In this document: piece after piece, positions 39,804 through 46,069 of the stretch
Layout of the letters: every line of letters starts with the position of its first letter
How positions within the stretch are numbered: position 1 is the stretch's first letter
Virus record (IMG/VR): IMGVR_UViG_3300035691_000010
Location: 1-46,069 of that record
DNA length: 46,069 nucleotides
Source of the DNA: a virus
Direction: 5' to 3' (one strand)
Position numbers and translations under genes: made by a program
The notes under the pieces: generated by a model
What the model was told of the DNA's origin: nothing
The model's input: only the letters and a program-made list of their open reading frames with translations
The model's database searches: none

Positions 39804-39890
39804 TCAGTTCTCGAATCTGCCGACCCGGAATTGGGCCGTCGCTGACCCCGCGCCGCTCGCGGCTGCCGCCGTGTCCAAAGTCATACTCAT
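39804..39890 (-). CDS. 28-residue small protein
   Basis: MSMTLDTAAAASGAG, then ATAQFRVGRFEN. The ATG overlaps the stop of the gene upstream (ATGA) and the stop lies 4 nt before the next start. The operon spacing is the main evidence. Confidence 0.45.
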   Translation of the reverse strand: MSMTLDTAAAASGAGSATAQFRVGRFEN

Positions 39891-40111
39891 CGTCCAAAAT
39901 CCAACCGCCGCTGGGGCATCTTGCCGAGGTCGTGCCAGGCGTAGCGACAGCGCCGTGAGTAGAAGTTCCGTCGACGATTCAGGCGCCGATCAAAGCGCGA
40001 CCCGCAGTTCATGCAGCGCTTCACGGCGCGTTCCGGAGGCGCGCAAACTCCAGGCCCAGCGCACAACCGGCGCGCGAACTCCCAGATCGGATCAACCGTT
40101 GGCTCGCTCAT
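39887..40111 (-). CDS. Small Cys/Arg-rich protein
   Basis: 74 residues from ATG 40111: IWEFARRLCAGPGVC, then VKRCMNCGSRFDRRLNRRRN and YSRRCRYAW. CxxC plus Cys and many Arg suggest a zinc-finger nucleic-acid binder. GGAG upstream. Confidence 0.65.
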   Translation of the reverse strand: MSEPTVDPIWEFARRLCAGPGVCAPPERAVKRCMNCGSRFDRRLNRRRNFYSRRCRYAWHDLGKMPQRRLDFGR

Positions 40112-40118
40112 GGCGCGT

Positions 40119-40280
40119 TCACTCCGTCGCTCTGAGATATGCCAACAGCAGCGCTGAACGCCACTCCCGCAGATCCGCAAGCGCCAATGCCATCGGCTGA
40201 TCGGGCAGGATAGTCGTCTCGGCCCAATGGAGCAGCGCTATCAAAATCTCGGCTTCGCTACGCTTCAATTCGACTGTCAT
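40119..40280 (-). CDS. Small helical protein
   Basis: 53 residues: EAEILIALLHWAETTILPDQ, then ADLREWRSALLLAYLRATE. GTGAGG stands 3 nt before the ATG at 40280. Helical; not recognised. Confidence 0.55.
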   Translation of the reverse strand: MTVELKRSEAEILIALLHWAETTILPDQPMALALADLREWRSALLLAYLRATE

Positions 40281-40319
40281 GCGCCTCACCGACTCCGTTG
40301 ATGCTGACTCGGCCCCGCG

Positions 40320-40505
40320 TTACTTGGCGTCTTCAGCGCGCCGAGCGAGTGCGGCCGCCAGTTCGTCGGCGATCCGCTGCAAGCTGTCGCGTTCCAAGCC
40401 ATGCACGAGCACGTTGACGATCGCTTCCGGCTTGCCGCGCATCGTCAGTTCCAAGTCGTCGCCGAGTCCATTGCCGATCTGCACATCGATCTCTTTCGTT
40501 GCCAT
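40320..40505 (-). CDS. Small hypothetical protein
   Basis: 61 residues: MATKEIDVQIGNGLGDDLEL then LERDSLQRIADELAAALARR; strands then a helix. It starts one base after the stop of the small membrane protein. Confidence 0.6.
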   Translation of the reverse strand: MATKEIDVQIGNGLGDDLELTMRGKPEAIVNVLVHGLERDSLQRIADELAAALARRAEDAK

Positions 40506-40640
40506 TTACGCTCTCCTCTTCAAGTCGCGGAGATCATCCACGACGAATCGCGGCGGTTTCCCGAATCCTAGAAACTTCAGCGCCCAGCCCAGCAGGCTCA
40601 CGAGGGACGCGCCGATCACCAGACTGACCAGCAGCCTCAT
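40506..40640 (-). CDS. 44-residue one-TM protein
   Basis: MRLLVSLVIGASLVSLLGWA is a clear TM segment, followed by a basic cytoplasmic tail (KPPRFVVDDLRDLKRRA). ATGA overlap with the gene upstream. Too short for typical length cut-offs. Confidence 0.6.
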   Translation of the reverse strand: MRLLVSLVIGASLVSLLGWALKFLGFGKPPRFVVDDLRDLKRRA

Positions 40641-40849
40641 GATGCGATTGCGCGCTTCAGCACGTCATCGCAGCGCTTCCCGAAGCCGTCTTCGATTCCA
40701 AGCCGCTGCAATTCGTCGGTGAACTTCGGCATCAAGCGGGGCGCATTACTCGCATTCGCCAGCACGCGCATCGCTGCGCAGCAGGCTTCTCGATACTGCC
40801 GCGCGCCTTCAACCACTTCTTCATACGACGGCTTCGTGGCGGTGCTCAT
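40637..40849 (-). CDS. Small helical protein
   Basis: 70 residues: YEEVVEGARQYREACCAAMR and KFTDELQRLGIEDGFGKRCD. AGGAG is 9 nt before the ATG. Function unknown. A small inverted repeat AAGAA-CAAA-TTCTT lies between it and the gene at 40892. Confidence 0.65.
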   Translation of the reverse strand: MSTATKPSYEEVVEGARQYREACCAAMRVLANASNAPRLMPKFTDELQRLGIEDGFGKRCDDVLKRAIAS

Positions 40850-40891
40850 GCGGGCGTGCTCCTGCGCTCAGAAATTCAAGAACAAATTCTT

Positions 40892-41233
40892 TTAGCGCGA
40901 ATGGTCAACTGTGACCCTCTCGTCAGTCGACTTACCGCGTCCACCGTCAGCGGTAATCCGCTGCTGTTCGTCGCGCGCGGCTTCTTCCACTTCCGCTCGT
41001 TCCGCCGCATTCTCGAAGACCTCAGAAGCTTCTCTGAGTTGGCGCGCCGACATCTTGAATTCGACATACGGGCCGCTCATCGTAGCCTTGCCGCTCTTGC
41101 GACTCACGCCGTCCCAGCGTCCGCAGCATTTCGACGCTGTCAGCCTAATACCGCCTGATTCATCGTTCAAACACACGCTCCAGAAGTCTGGGTGCGACCC
41201 ACACCGCATCACACTCAATCGATAATCCTTCAT
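40892..41233 (-). CDS. Hypothetical protein with Cys-rich start
   Basis: 113 residues: YRLSVMRCGSHPDFWSVCLN and SKCCGRWDGVSRKSGKATMS, then a helix (SARQLREASEVFENAAERAE). Preceded by GGAGGAG. Unknown role. Confidence 0.65.
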   Translation of the reverse strand: MKDYRLSVMRCGSHPDFWSVCLNDESGGIRLTASKCCGRWDGVSRKSGKATMSGPYVEFKMSARQLREASEVFENAAERAEVEEAARDEQQRITADGGRGKSTDERVTVDHSR

Positions 41234-41266
41234 GGCGGCGGCTCCTCCGTCTCTCCCCTATCGCAG

Positions 41267-41782
41267 TTAGTAGACAGGCTGCACGCCGAGTCGTTTTTCG
41301 ATCCATGCGCGCGTTTCCGAGTGCAGCTTCATGCGGTCGCGATTCTTTTGATACCAGATCGCCGTTTCGTTTCGGCCCGTGATGGCGCGTCCGGCGCCGA
41401 TCCAATCGGCCAGCATTTCGCGCCGGTAGCGGTCAGGAATCGCTAGCGGAAACGTTTCGCCGCTGTCCATCGTAATGAGCCAGTATTGCCAGTGGTGCTT
41501 GTTTCGCTTTTGATGGTGATTCCACGCGACGTTGAAACGGTCGCCGACAAAGAAGCCGAACGGCGCGAGTTCCGCGCAGCCATACAGCCCGATTGCGTCC
41601 AGTGCTTCGATGGACTTCCGCGTGCCGTAGAAATACTCAGCATAGGGCAACCACTCAGACGGCAGAAACTTCGACCAATCGTGAACGATACCGGCGAACG
41701 GAATCCCATAGCGACAGCACGCGAGGAACACGAACCACTTGTGCCGCGCGAGATAGCTCAGATACTTCAGATGCTTCGTCAT
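41267..41782 (-). CDS. DUF5662-family protein
   Basis: 171 residues. HKWFVFLACCRYGIPFAGIV, HDWSKFLPSEWLPYAEYFYG, NHHQKRNKHHWQYW and YRREMLADWIGAGRA are the hallmark blocks of the DUF5662 phage family. The His/Asp pattern (HD..K, NHH, HHW) suggests an HD-like metal site; activity unknown. ATGA overlap with the small gene upstream. Confidence 0.8.
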   Translation of the reverse strand: MTKHLKYLSYLARHKWFVFLACCRYGIPFAGIVHDWSKFLPSEWLPYAEYFYGTRKSIEALDAIGLYGCAELAPFGFFVGDRFNVAWNHHQKRNKHHWQYWLITMDSGETFPLAIPDRYRREMLADWIGAGRAITGRNETAIWYQKNRDRMKLHSETRAWIEKRLGVQPVY

Positions 41783-41916
41783 GGCTCGCTCACCGTCTCC
41801 GCGATCTCGTGCATGACCGGCGATTCCTGAGTCCGCTTGCGCCGTTTCAGCTTCGCCTCGCGGACAGGCCTCTGCGCGTTCCGTCGACAGAAGTCATCAA
41901 AATCCAACAGGGCCAT
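41779..41916 (-). CDS. 45-residue basic protein
   Basis: MALLDFDDFCRRNAQRPVRE, then KLKRRKRTQESP. The stop overlaps the DUF5662 start and the start lies within the end of the gene upstream. Weak Shine-Dalgarno; accepted on operon structure. Confidence 0.5.
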   Translation of the reverse strand: MALLDFDDFCRRNAQRPVREAKLKRRKRTQESPVMHEIAETVSEP

Positions 41917-42082
41917 CGCCGAGACTCGCACCGAGTGGGGAACGATCCCAGCAGCCCAAATCGCGGCAATCGTCCTCGTTTAAGCATTGGATCCAGAACT
42001 CGGTCTCCAAATCCGCCTCGATGACCGGCTTGGTGTAGTTCGCGCCCGGACACGCACTGCCGATCGCCGCGTCTTTTGCCAT
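41897..42082 (-). CDS. Small Cys-containing protein
   Basis: 61 residues: ACPGANYTKPVIEADLETEF, then WIQCLNEDDCRDLGCWDRSP. TGATG overlap with the HNH-like gene. Unknown role. Confidence 0.6.
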   Translation of the reverse strand: MAKDAAIGSACPGANYTKPVIEADLETEFWIQCLNEDDCRDLGCWDRSPLGASLGDGPVGF

Positions 42083-42495
42083 CAGCCTTCTCGGTACTCC
42101 TGCGTCTCGGTATACACGCGAACCGGCCCATCGGCGCCTCGAGGAGTCAAGTACTCAATCTGCCAGTCGCGCGCGTCGTAGGCGGTGTGATGACCGTCAC
42201 ACAGCATCCCGCTGCCGGCCGTGGTATGACGGTGTTCTGGCGCTTGCCCGCGCGTATGCGCTCGGCGATGCGCTTCCCAATGCGACCACTGAGAGAATCC
42301 CGAGCACGGTCCCACGATGGCCAGGAGTGCCGGATCGTCTGACTGGACCCGACAGTACCCGTCCCGATCCACACACTCGGCTCGGACGTGTTTCTTGACG
42401 AGCGCTTCACGGCGATCCTCGCGAGCCTTCTCCTTCTCAGTCGGTTCCGACTTCTTAAAGGGGACCGTCTGGTAGTACTCACTCAGGCGCATCAC
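42082..42495 (-). CDS. HNH-like zinc protein (phage recombination type)
   Basis: 137 residues. A basic N-terminus, then RAECVDRDGYCRV, AIVGPCSGFSQWSHWEAHRR, THTTAG-like HRHTTAGSGMLCDGHHTAYD and TPRGADGPVRV. The Cys/His order (C..C..C..H..C..HH..D) with LCxxHHxxYDA is the HNH fold of a conserved phage family. It probably acts on DNA in recombination or packaging. It is encoded among annealing and nuclease genes. Confidence 0.72.
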   Translation of the reverse strand: MMRLSEYYQTVPFKKSEPTEKEKAREDRREALVKKHVRAECVDRDGYCRVQSDDPALLAIVGPCSGFSQWSHWEAHRRAHTRGQAPEHRHTTAGSGMLCDGHHTAYDARDWQIEYLTPRGADGPVRVYTETQEYREG

Positions 42496-42722
42496 AGCTC
42501 ACTCTTGAACAGGCTGGGCGTGACCGGTGCCGGCAGTTCCCCTTTGTAGACTCGACTCGCCGGCGTCATCGGCACCCCGACTTTCTTCAGAAACCGCTCC
42601 ACGGACTCCCGAGTGAACATCCCGCGCGTGACCATGTCTTCCCAGAGCGTCCGTTGCCCGCACTTCATGCGGGAGGCGGTGACCGGACATGGCGGCTGGT
42701 GGGGACAATCGGTCAGTGGCAT
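42492..42722 (-). CDS. Small Cys/His protein
   Basis: 76 residues from ATG 42722: LTDCPHQPPCPVTASRMKCG, then TRGMFTRESVERFLKKVGVP. The start overlaps the end of the zinc-finger gene; a longer frame (108 residues from 42818) is less likely because that stretch is coding in another frame. Confidence 0.55.
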   Translation of the reverse strand: MPLTDCPHQPPCPVTASRMKCGQRTLWEDMVTRGMFTRESVERFLKKVGVPMTPASRVYKGELPAPVTPSLFKSEL

Positions 42723-42859
42723 GATGCGAAATAATGCCGCATCCAACACCGCATGCAGCGCTTCAGTCCATCGCGCATCGAAATCGCCGACCACTCCTTC
42801 AGTCCGCACGCCTGACACCGTCGTCGTCGCTCCCGACTACGTTGCTCCTGTGTCGTCAT
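42713..42859 (-). CDS. 48-residue zinc-finger protein
   Basis: CQACGLKEWSAISMRDGLKR then CMRCWMRHYF: CxxC-N16-CxxC, an ideal zinc ribbon. The ATG at 42859 has GAGGAGG 7 nt upstream, one of the best Shine-Dalgarno sites of the window. Confidence 0.75.
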   Translation of the reverse strand: MTTQEQRSRERRRRCQACGLKEWSAISMRDGLKRCMRCWMRHYFASCH

Positions 42860-43184
42860 GTCCGACCTCCTCGAGTGTTCCCTTGAAGACACAACGGCCT
42901 TTCCTGACTCAGTCAGAGTCGCCGCTGTGTCGCATCCTCGCCCTCCAAGAATGGACTCTCAGTTCGCCTCTGGGGTGTTAGCGCCTCATTGGTACGGGCG
43001 GTCCTGCCGTTGTTCAGAACTCGCGTCTTACGCCACACCAAGGGACCGGGTCAGGATGTCAGGTGTCCCGGCTGCCCCCTTCGGACCAGAGGGTGTCAGA
43101 ATCCGTTCAGCCTTCTGACGGGCTGCCAGCTTTCCGGCGCGAAGCTGGAACCGCTCACTGATCCGCTCAGCGAGTCAAGCGGTG
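42860..43184 (-). other. 325-bp stretch without a confident gene
   Basis: Two protein-like leftward frames lie here: one running LAERISERFQLRAGKLAARQ and on to SLGVA, which has no acceptable start codon, and a 42-codon frame from a GTG (VWRKTRVLNNGRTARTNEAL). A 13-bp palindrome CTGACTCAGTCAG is at 42905-42917. It may be a decayed gene or contain a regulatory site. Confidence 0.3.
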
Positions 43185-43382
43185 TTACCGTCGTCGTTCC
43201 ACGAAGACATTCGCCAAATTGGTTTCTTCCTTGCGCTTCCGTTCGTGCTCAACCAAGCAGTTCGTGCAATACGATTCGAAGTCGGGAAAGGTCACCCAGT
43301 GCTCACAGCCGCGCGTGGCGCACTTCTGGCCGCGGGCCCACGGCTCGTCAGGTTCGGTGGTCTTCCAGTCGTCGTAGGACAT
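43185..43382 (-). CDS. Small zinc-finger-like protein
   Basis: 65 residues: GQKCATRGCEHWVTF then YCTNCLVEHERKRKEE, CxxxxC and CxxC. ATGA overlap with the ERF stop, so it is coupled to it. Confidence 0.7.
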   Translation of the reverse strand: MSYDDWKTTEPDEPWARGQKCATRGCEHWVTFPDFESYCTNCLVEHERKRKEETNLANVFVERRR

Positions 43383-44164
43383 CAGAAAATCTTCCCGGCT
43401 TCCTTCGCCAGAATCTCGCGATCGATGTCCGCGTCACTGGCGTCGACTGTCGATGTGCGACGGATCTTCGTAACGTATTGCCGACCACCATCAGACGTGC
43501 GGATTTCCAACAGGATGGACTCTTTCGCTTGAACGATTTGCTCGGCGAGGCTCCGCATCTGCGCTTCGTAGAATGGATAACTCTTGCCGTCGGCGGTGAC
43601 GATGGCTCCCTGCGCGGCGCCAGTCTTCGCCGTCACGCGCTGCAGGGTCGTCGGGCCGATCGTCATCAGTGTCGGTTTCGCTTCGACTGGCGCTTCAACC
43701 GTCAATCCACCGTTACGGTTGCGTCCTTCCGCCGCTTCGCCGTCATCATCCTCAGGTGCGATCCCGACGAGTGCCATTAGGCCGTAGCGCCGGCCGTAGG
43801 TGATCGCGGAGCCAATCCCCTGCGGCGTGTTCTGCTGCGCCGTCAAGGTCAATGCCTCCCCGATGTATTCGCCGCTCTCGTGCGTCAGGAGCGTCGTGAT
43901 CGTCACCTGTGGCCCTTCAGCTCTTGGGAGCTGGAGCACAGCCAGCCCGTGCTTGGTAAGCGGTTGCCGACAGGCGTCCCACGCGGCGGCGAGGTCCGCA
44001 TAGCGTGACTTGAAATGGGGATTAACCGAGTCCTTCATCGCGCCTTCCATCTCGGCCTGCGCCTTCGAGAGCGCTTTTGCGAGCTCGGCGATCGTGGCTG
44101 AGCGCAACATGGACGCTGGCGGTGTTAAGCCGGCATCAACGAAGGCGTCAGGGATTTCCCTCAT
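43382..44164 (-). CDS. erf: ERF-family single-strand annealing protein
   Basis: 260 residues. AELAKALSKAQAEMEGAMKD, NPHFKSRYADLAAAWDACRQ, PLTKHGLAVLQL, then QQNTPQGIGSAITYGRRYGL and GIAPEDDDGEAAEG are the ERF signature. It promotes annealing and recombination of phage ends, for example circularisation after infection. The C-terminal part (about 165-260) is variable. Its neighbours include HNH-like and VRR-NUC-like genes. Confidence 0.9.
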   Translation of the reverse strand: MREIPDAFVDAGLTPPASMLRSATIAELAKALSKAQAEMEGAMKDSVNPHFKSRYADLAAAWDACRQPLTKHGLAVLQLPRAEGPQVTITTLLTHESGEYIGEALTLTAQQNTPQGIGSAITYGRRYGLMALVGIAPEDDDGEAAEGRNRNGGLTVEAPVEAKPTLMTIGPTTLQRVTAKTGAAQGAIVTADGKSYPFYEAQMRSLAEQIVQAKESILLEIRTSDGGRQYVTKIRRTSTVDASDADIDREILAKEAGKIF

Positions 44165-44487
44165 CGATTGGTCTCCGCATCAATCTGACAGATCGGATCC
44201 GCACAGTAGGTCTCACCAGACCGGATATAGCGGCCACAGCCCATCAGACACTTCGCCGGAGCGTCCTCGCGCAACCGGTCTGCCGCACGCTTGATCCACG
44301 CCTGTTTCTCGACTCCTGGTAGGTCCGCCCAGTGCTGGACATCGTTCGGGAAATAGAACTGCTGGTAATGACAGAACTCGGTGACGGCTAGCAGGGCGGC
44401 GTGATAGTTCAACCGCAGATTTGGCGTTTCGGGTTGCACGCTCGGTTGCTGTAGTTCCGCTTTGGCCATCACGAGTTTCAGCGTCAT
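44161..44487 (-). CDS. Hypothetical protein with C-terminal zinc site
   Basis: 108 residues: LNYHAALLAVTEFCHYQQFY, PGVEKQAWIKRAADRLRED, then CLMGCGRYIRSGETYCADPI with C...C...C...C. It sits just before ERF with ATGA-type overlap. Not recognised. Confidence 0.65.
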   Translation of the reverse strand: MTLKLVMAKAELQQPSVQPETPNLRLNYHAALLAVTEFCHYQQFYFPNDVQHWADLPGVEKQAWIKRAADRLREDAPAKCLMGCGRYIRSGETYCADPICQIDAETNR

Positions 44488-44723
44488 GACTGTTTCTCGC
44501 GCTCGCGGAGCATCGCGTCAGCGTGCAGATACGACTCTCGCGCAAGATTTTCTGGACTTAGGTGACCTCCAGGCACACCGCCAAGCGCACCAGACATCGC
44601 TTGGATCGCGATATAGTCGCGCAGCGACATGCCGCAGTTCTCGTCCTGAGGGTGCTCGAAGGCACCATCGCGCGTTTCGATCAATGGTTGCGGAAACGCC
44701 GGTCCACCGTTATTCATGCTCAC
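44484..44723 (-). CDS. Conserved small phage protein
   Basis: 79 residues with the common phage pattern NNGGPAFPQP...GMSLRDYIAIQAM...ADAMLRERE. Family widespread in temperate phages, function unknown. Overlaps both neighbours. Confidence 0.8.
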   Translation of the reverse strand: MSMNNGGPAFPQPLIETRDGAFEHPQDENCGMSLRDYIAIQAMSGALGGVPGGHLSPENLARESYLHADAMLREREKQS

Positions 44724-44938
44724 GGCTGTGTCCTCACCAACGCCAGCACGGAATCGACAATCTTGCCCGCCGCATCCCGTCGGTCTTGCTCAGAGACTTC
44801 ACTGTGTCGCACGCACACGGCGTAGTACTCCAGATGCTCGGCCACCAGCCGTTTCGCATCGGCGATTTCCGATACGCGTCGATTCGTCGATCGGGTCAAC
44901 CAGATGTTCGGTTGATGCACACCAGGGATAGGCAGCAT
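44720..44938 (-). CDS. Small hypothetical protein
   Basis: 72 residues from ATG 44938, with GAGG 5 nt upstream: EIADAKRLVAEHLEYYAVCV then DRRDAAGKIVDSVLALVRTQ. The longer frame (from 44989) is unlikely. Helical; role unknown. Confidence 0.65.
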   Translation of the reverse strand: MLPIPGVHQPNIWLTRSTNRRVSEIADAKRLVAEHLEYYAVCVRHSEVSEQDRRDAAGKIVDSVLALVRTQP

Positions 44939-44945
44939 GGGAACC

Positions 44946-45179
44946 TCAGTGCGTGATGACGACGGTTTCCGGTGACTCCCACATGTCATTGGTCGGCAGC
45001 GGCAATGCGAGCGGTCGCGGATAGATCGCGCGGATCGCTGGCGCGCAGTAGAAGTAGCAGGGCAACGTCCAACAGAAGTTGTTGCAGTCGATCACTTGTG
45101 CCTGACTGCGGTGGGAGCTGTCGACGCTCATTACCCCAACCAGCATCACGAGGCCGCTCAGTAGTCGTCGTCGTCGCAT
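44946..45179 (-). CDS. Small exported Cys-rich protein
   Basis: 77 residues. A Arg-rich start plus a hydrophobic stretch (LLSGLVMLVGVMSV) is a signal peptide; the mature part CNNFCWTLPCYFYCAPAIRA has four Cys and aromatic residues. GGAGAG precedes the ATG. It could act in the envelope (exclusion or lysis); function unknown. Confidence 0.65.
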   Translation of the reverse strand: MRRRRLLSGLVMLVGVMSVDSSHRSQAQVIDCNNFCWTLPCYFYCAPAIRAIYPRPLALPLPTNDMWESPETVVITH

Positions 45180-45301
45180 GCGTCTCTCCGTTTGTAAGCC
45201 ACTAGCCCAATGAACCCCACACCGAGCCCGACGCAGATCACCGCGAGAAAGACAAGGGCACAGACGGCCACGAGCGTCCCCGTCGCGAGTCGTGCGAGCA
45301 C
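45158..45301 (-). CDS. 47-residue one-TM protein
   Basis: ATGTLVAVCALVFLAVICVG is a TM helix, followed by a basic then acidic tail (KRRDACDDDDY). The GTG directly follows the TAA of the HTH gene and overlaps the next gene. GGAG stands 7 nt upstream. Confidence 0.6.
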   Translation of the reverse strand: MLARLATGTLVAVCALVFLAVICVGLGVGFIGLVAYKRRDACDDDDY

Positions 45302-45658
45302 TTACGCTCTCCGTCGAATCGCCAAGTCCTCACCGATTTCTGCCAGATGTTTGCGTAGCACGAGCGAGATCAACACGGGCGTGAACGCTAGCCAGAAGGA
45401 CAACGGCAAGCGGAACAAGCGCGTCAACGAAATCGGGTAGCGGTCATCCCCGTTCAATTGCCGGCCGAGCGTGGACGGGTCAATCCCCATGATCGCCGCC
45501 GCTTGCTTCATCTCCAGGTGGACGATCCAAATCGTGGTCGCCACGGCCGCCCGGAGCTCCGCTTCCAACGTCGAGAGGTCGGCCGCGCTCACGCGCAGCA
45601 CAAAGAGAAAAAGAAAAATGGCGAGATTCCCGAGCACTGACGAACCGTGGATGATCAT
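45302..45658 (-). CDS. HTH regulator-like protein with membrane-like ends
   Basis: 118 residues from ATG 45658. AGGAGA stands 5 nt upstream of this ATG, while an in-frame GTG at 45673 has none, so I choose 45658. A hydrophobic N-terminus (NLAIFLFLFVLRVSAADL), then MKQAAAIMGIDPSTLGRQLN, a helix-turn-helix, then a hydrophobic C-terminus. Similar phage HTH proteins exist (CII-like). Its place before the early leftward genes suggests a regulator. Confidence 0.6.
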   Translation of the reverse strand: MIIHGSSVLGNLAIFLFLFVLRVSAADLSTLEAELRAAVATTIWIVHLEMKQAAAIMGIDPSTLGRQLNGDDRYPISLTRLFRLPLSFWLAFTPVLISLVLRKHLAEIGEDLAIRRRA

Positions 45659-45685
45659 GTCGGTCTCCTGCACCGATTAATTGCG

Positions 45686-45711
45686 TAGGCACAATGCCTA
45701 GATCGCTCTAG
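45686..45711. promoter_or_regulatory. Two overlapping palindromes between divergent genes
   Basis: TAGGCA-CAA-TGCCTA (45686-45700) and CTAGA-TCGC-TCTAG (45698-45711) sit between the leftward HTH-like gene and the rightward gene at 45723. They look like operators. A TAGAGT -10-like box for the rightward gene overlaps the second. Confidence 0.45.
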
Positions 45712-45722
45712 AGTCGCCTGTC

Positions 45723-45905
45723 ATGGAACACATCCGACGGACGGCCGACGACATCTTGAAAGAGTCCCTGGATTCCTTCCGGTTCAAGCACCAGCCCGAA
45801 CCGCGTCAAGAAGTCCGACTGGCTGCTCTGATCTGCCATCTCGCCGTGGAACTGTCGCGGCTCCAAGATCGCGTCCACCAGCTCGAACAGGCGCGTGAAG
45901 CGTGA
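45723..45905 (+). CDS. Rightward small coiled-coil protein
   Basis: 60 residues: RRTADDILKESLDSFRFKHQ, then VRLAALICHLAVELSRLQDR, VHQLEQ; helical with a coiled-coil end. TAGAGT (45709-45714) stands 8 nt before the ATG and there is no Shine-Dalgarno, the same pattern as the other single rightward genes. An antisense 80-codon frame exists but is less protein-like. Confidence 0.5.
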   Translation: MEHIRRTADDILKESLDSFRFKHQPEPRQEVRLAALICHLAVELSRLQDRVHQLEQAREA

Positions 45906-45910
45906 GGGCA

Positions 45911-46069
45911 TCAGCGACTCCCAATTGGCACCAGATCCAGCCATGCACATCCGGGTGCCTGCAGGTCGATCAGGATTTCAACGACCCATTCCGCATACTC
46001 TGCGAGCACGCGGTCACGCGTGCGAGCGGCGGCGGCGGCGGCGTCGGCGGCGTAGGCGTCGGCGGCGGC
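45911..46069 (-). CDS. Ala/Asp/Tyr-repeat protein, C-terminal part (enters from the window end)
   Basis: Read leftward from the last base, 52 codons precede a TGA at 45911-45913. The first 15 are the Ala tract with Asp and Tyr, then a 37-residue C-terminal segment containing RVLAEYAEWVVEILIDLQAP and GCAWLDL. It uses the same GCC/GAC/TAC codons and order as the tract at 1-213, so I take both as one gene cut by the contig ends. A direct join of base 46069 to base 1 is off by one base from in-frame; one missing base or an unresolved number of triplets would restore it. Confidence 0.8.
   Translation of the reverse strand, partial: AAADAYAADAAAAAARTRDRVLAEYAEWVVEILIDLQAPGCAWLDLVPIGSR
46027..46069. 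repeat. Same triplet repeat at the right window end
   Basis: The same GGC/GTC/GTA triplets as at 1-213, in the reading frame of the C-terminal part of the repeat protein. This is the main evidence that the two window ends are neighbours in the real molecule. Confidence 0.9.

Noticed and set aside
42989-43780. A 263-codon rightward frame.
   Set aside because: Antisense to the ERF and zinc-finger genes; no start signal.
45708-45950. An 80-codon leftward frame.
   Set aside because: It overlaps the end of the repeat protein and is antisense to the gene at 45723; there is no Shine-Dalgarno.

Overview
The window looks like a complete or nearly complete genome (about 46 kb, GC-rich by eye) of a temperate, podovirus-like phage of a high-GC bacterium. 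Evidence for temperate: a tyrosine integrase beside a 52-bp 3' half of a tRNA-Thr(CGT) gene (attP), and an XRE-type repressor divergent from an excisionase/Cro-like gene. Evidence for podovirus: large terminase, podovirus-type portal, scaffold-like protein, capsid, short-tail proteins and three large Pro/Gln/Ala-rich presumed internal virion proteins, with no tape-measure, tail-tube or sheath gene. The host cannot be named from the sequence. No DNA polymerase or helicase is visible, so replication probably relies on the host. The two window ends lie inside the same Ala/Asp/Tyr-repeat gene (N-terminal part at 1-692, C-terminal part at 45911-46069), so the molecule is best read as circular or circularly permuted and broken by assembly in a GGC triplet repeat.

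Layout. 1-1202: leftward early genes starting at a palindromic operator (1225-1238). 1321-3033: rightward repressor and integrase; attP at 3070-3121 with paired arm-type repeats on both sides. 3241-9381: leftward genes for a small zinc protein, beta-helix spike, TIM-barrel-like protein, PAP2-like protein, holin, M15 endolysin and a membrane/coiled-coil protein, interrupted by rightward single-gene morons at 3481, 7919 and 9567. 9903-25961: leftward structural genes (internal virion proteins, tail, spikes, capsid) with a tiny rightward moron at 18937; a strong promoter at 25541-25569 feeds a 270-nt leader before the capsid genes. 25575-33989: metallopeptidase, scaffold-like, GroES-like, portal, an Acb2/Tad1-family cyclic-nucleotide sponge (31218-31430), large and small terminase. 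34037-45658: leftward accessory and early genes, mostly very small and overlapping by ATGA/GTGA/TGATG, including an ERF annealing protein, an HNH-like protein, a VRR-NUC-like nuclease, DUF1643 and DUF5662 proteins and many cysteine-rich small proteins; a perfect promoter-operator lies at 36208-36236.

Two genome-wide patterns stand out. First, at least five single rightward genes plus the leftward excisionase-like gene have a -10-like box 6-10 nt before their ATG, so their mRNAs are probably leaderless. Second, at least five single genes are bracketed by 14-26-bp direct repeats (a different repeat for each gene). One of these, at 7919, appears to sit inside a leftward gene that it split. This looks like one-gene cassette insertion or exchange using short flanking repeats.
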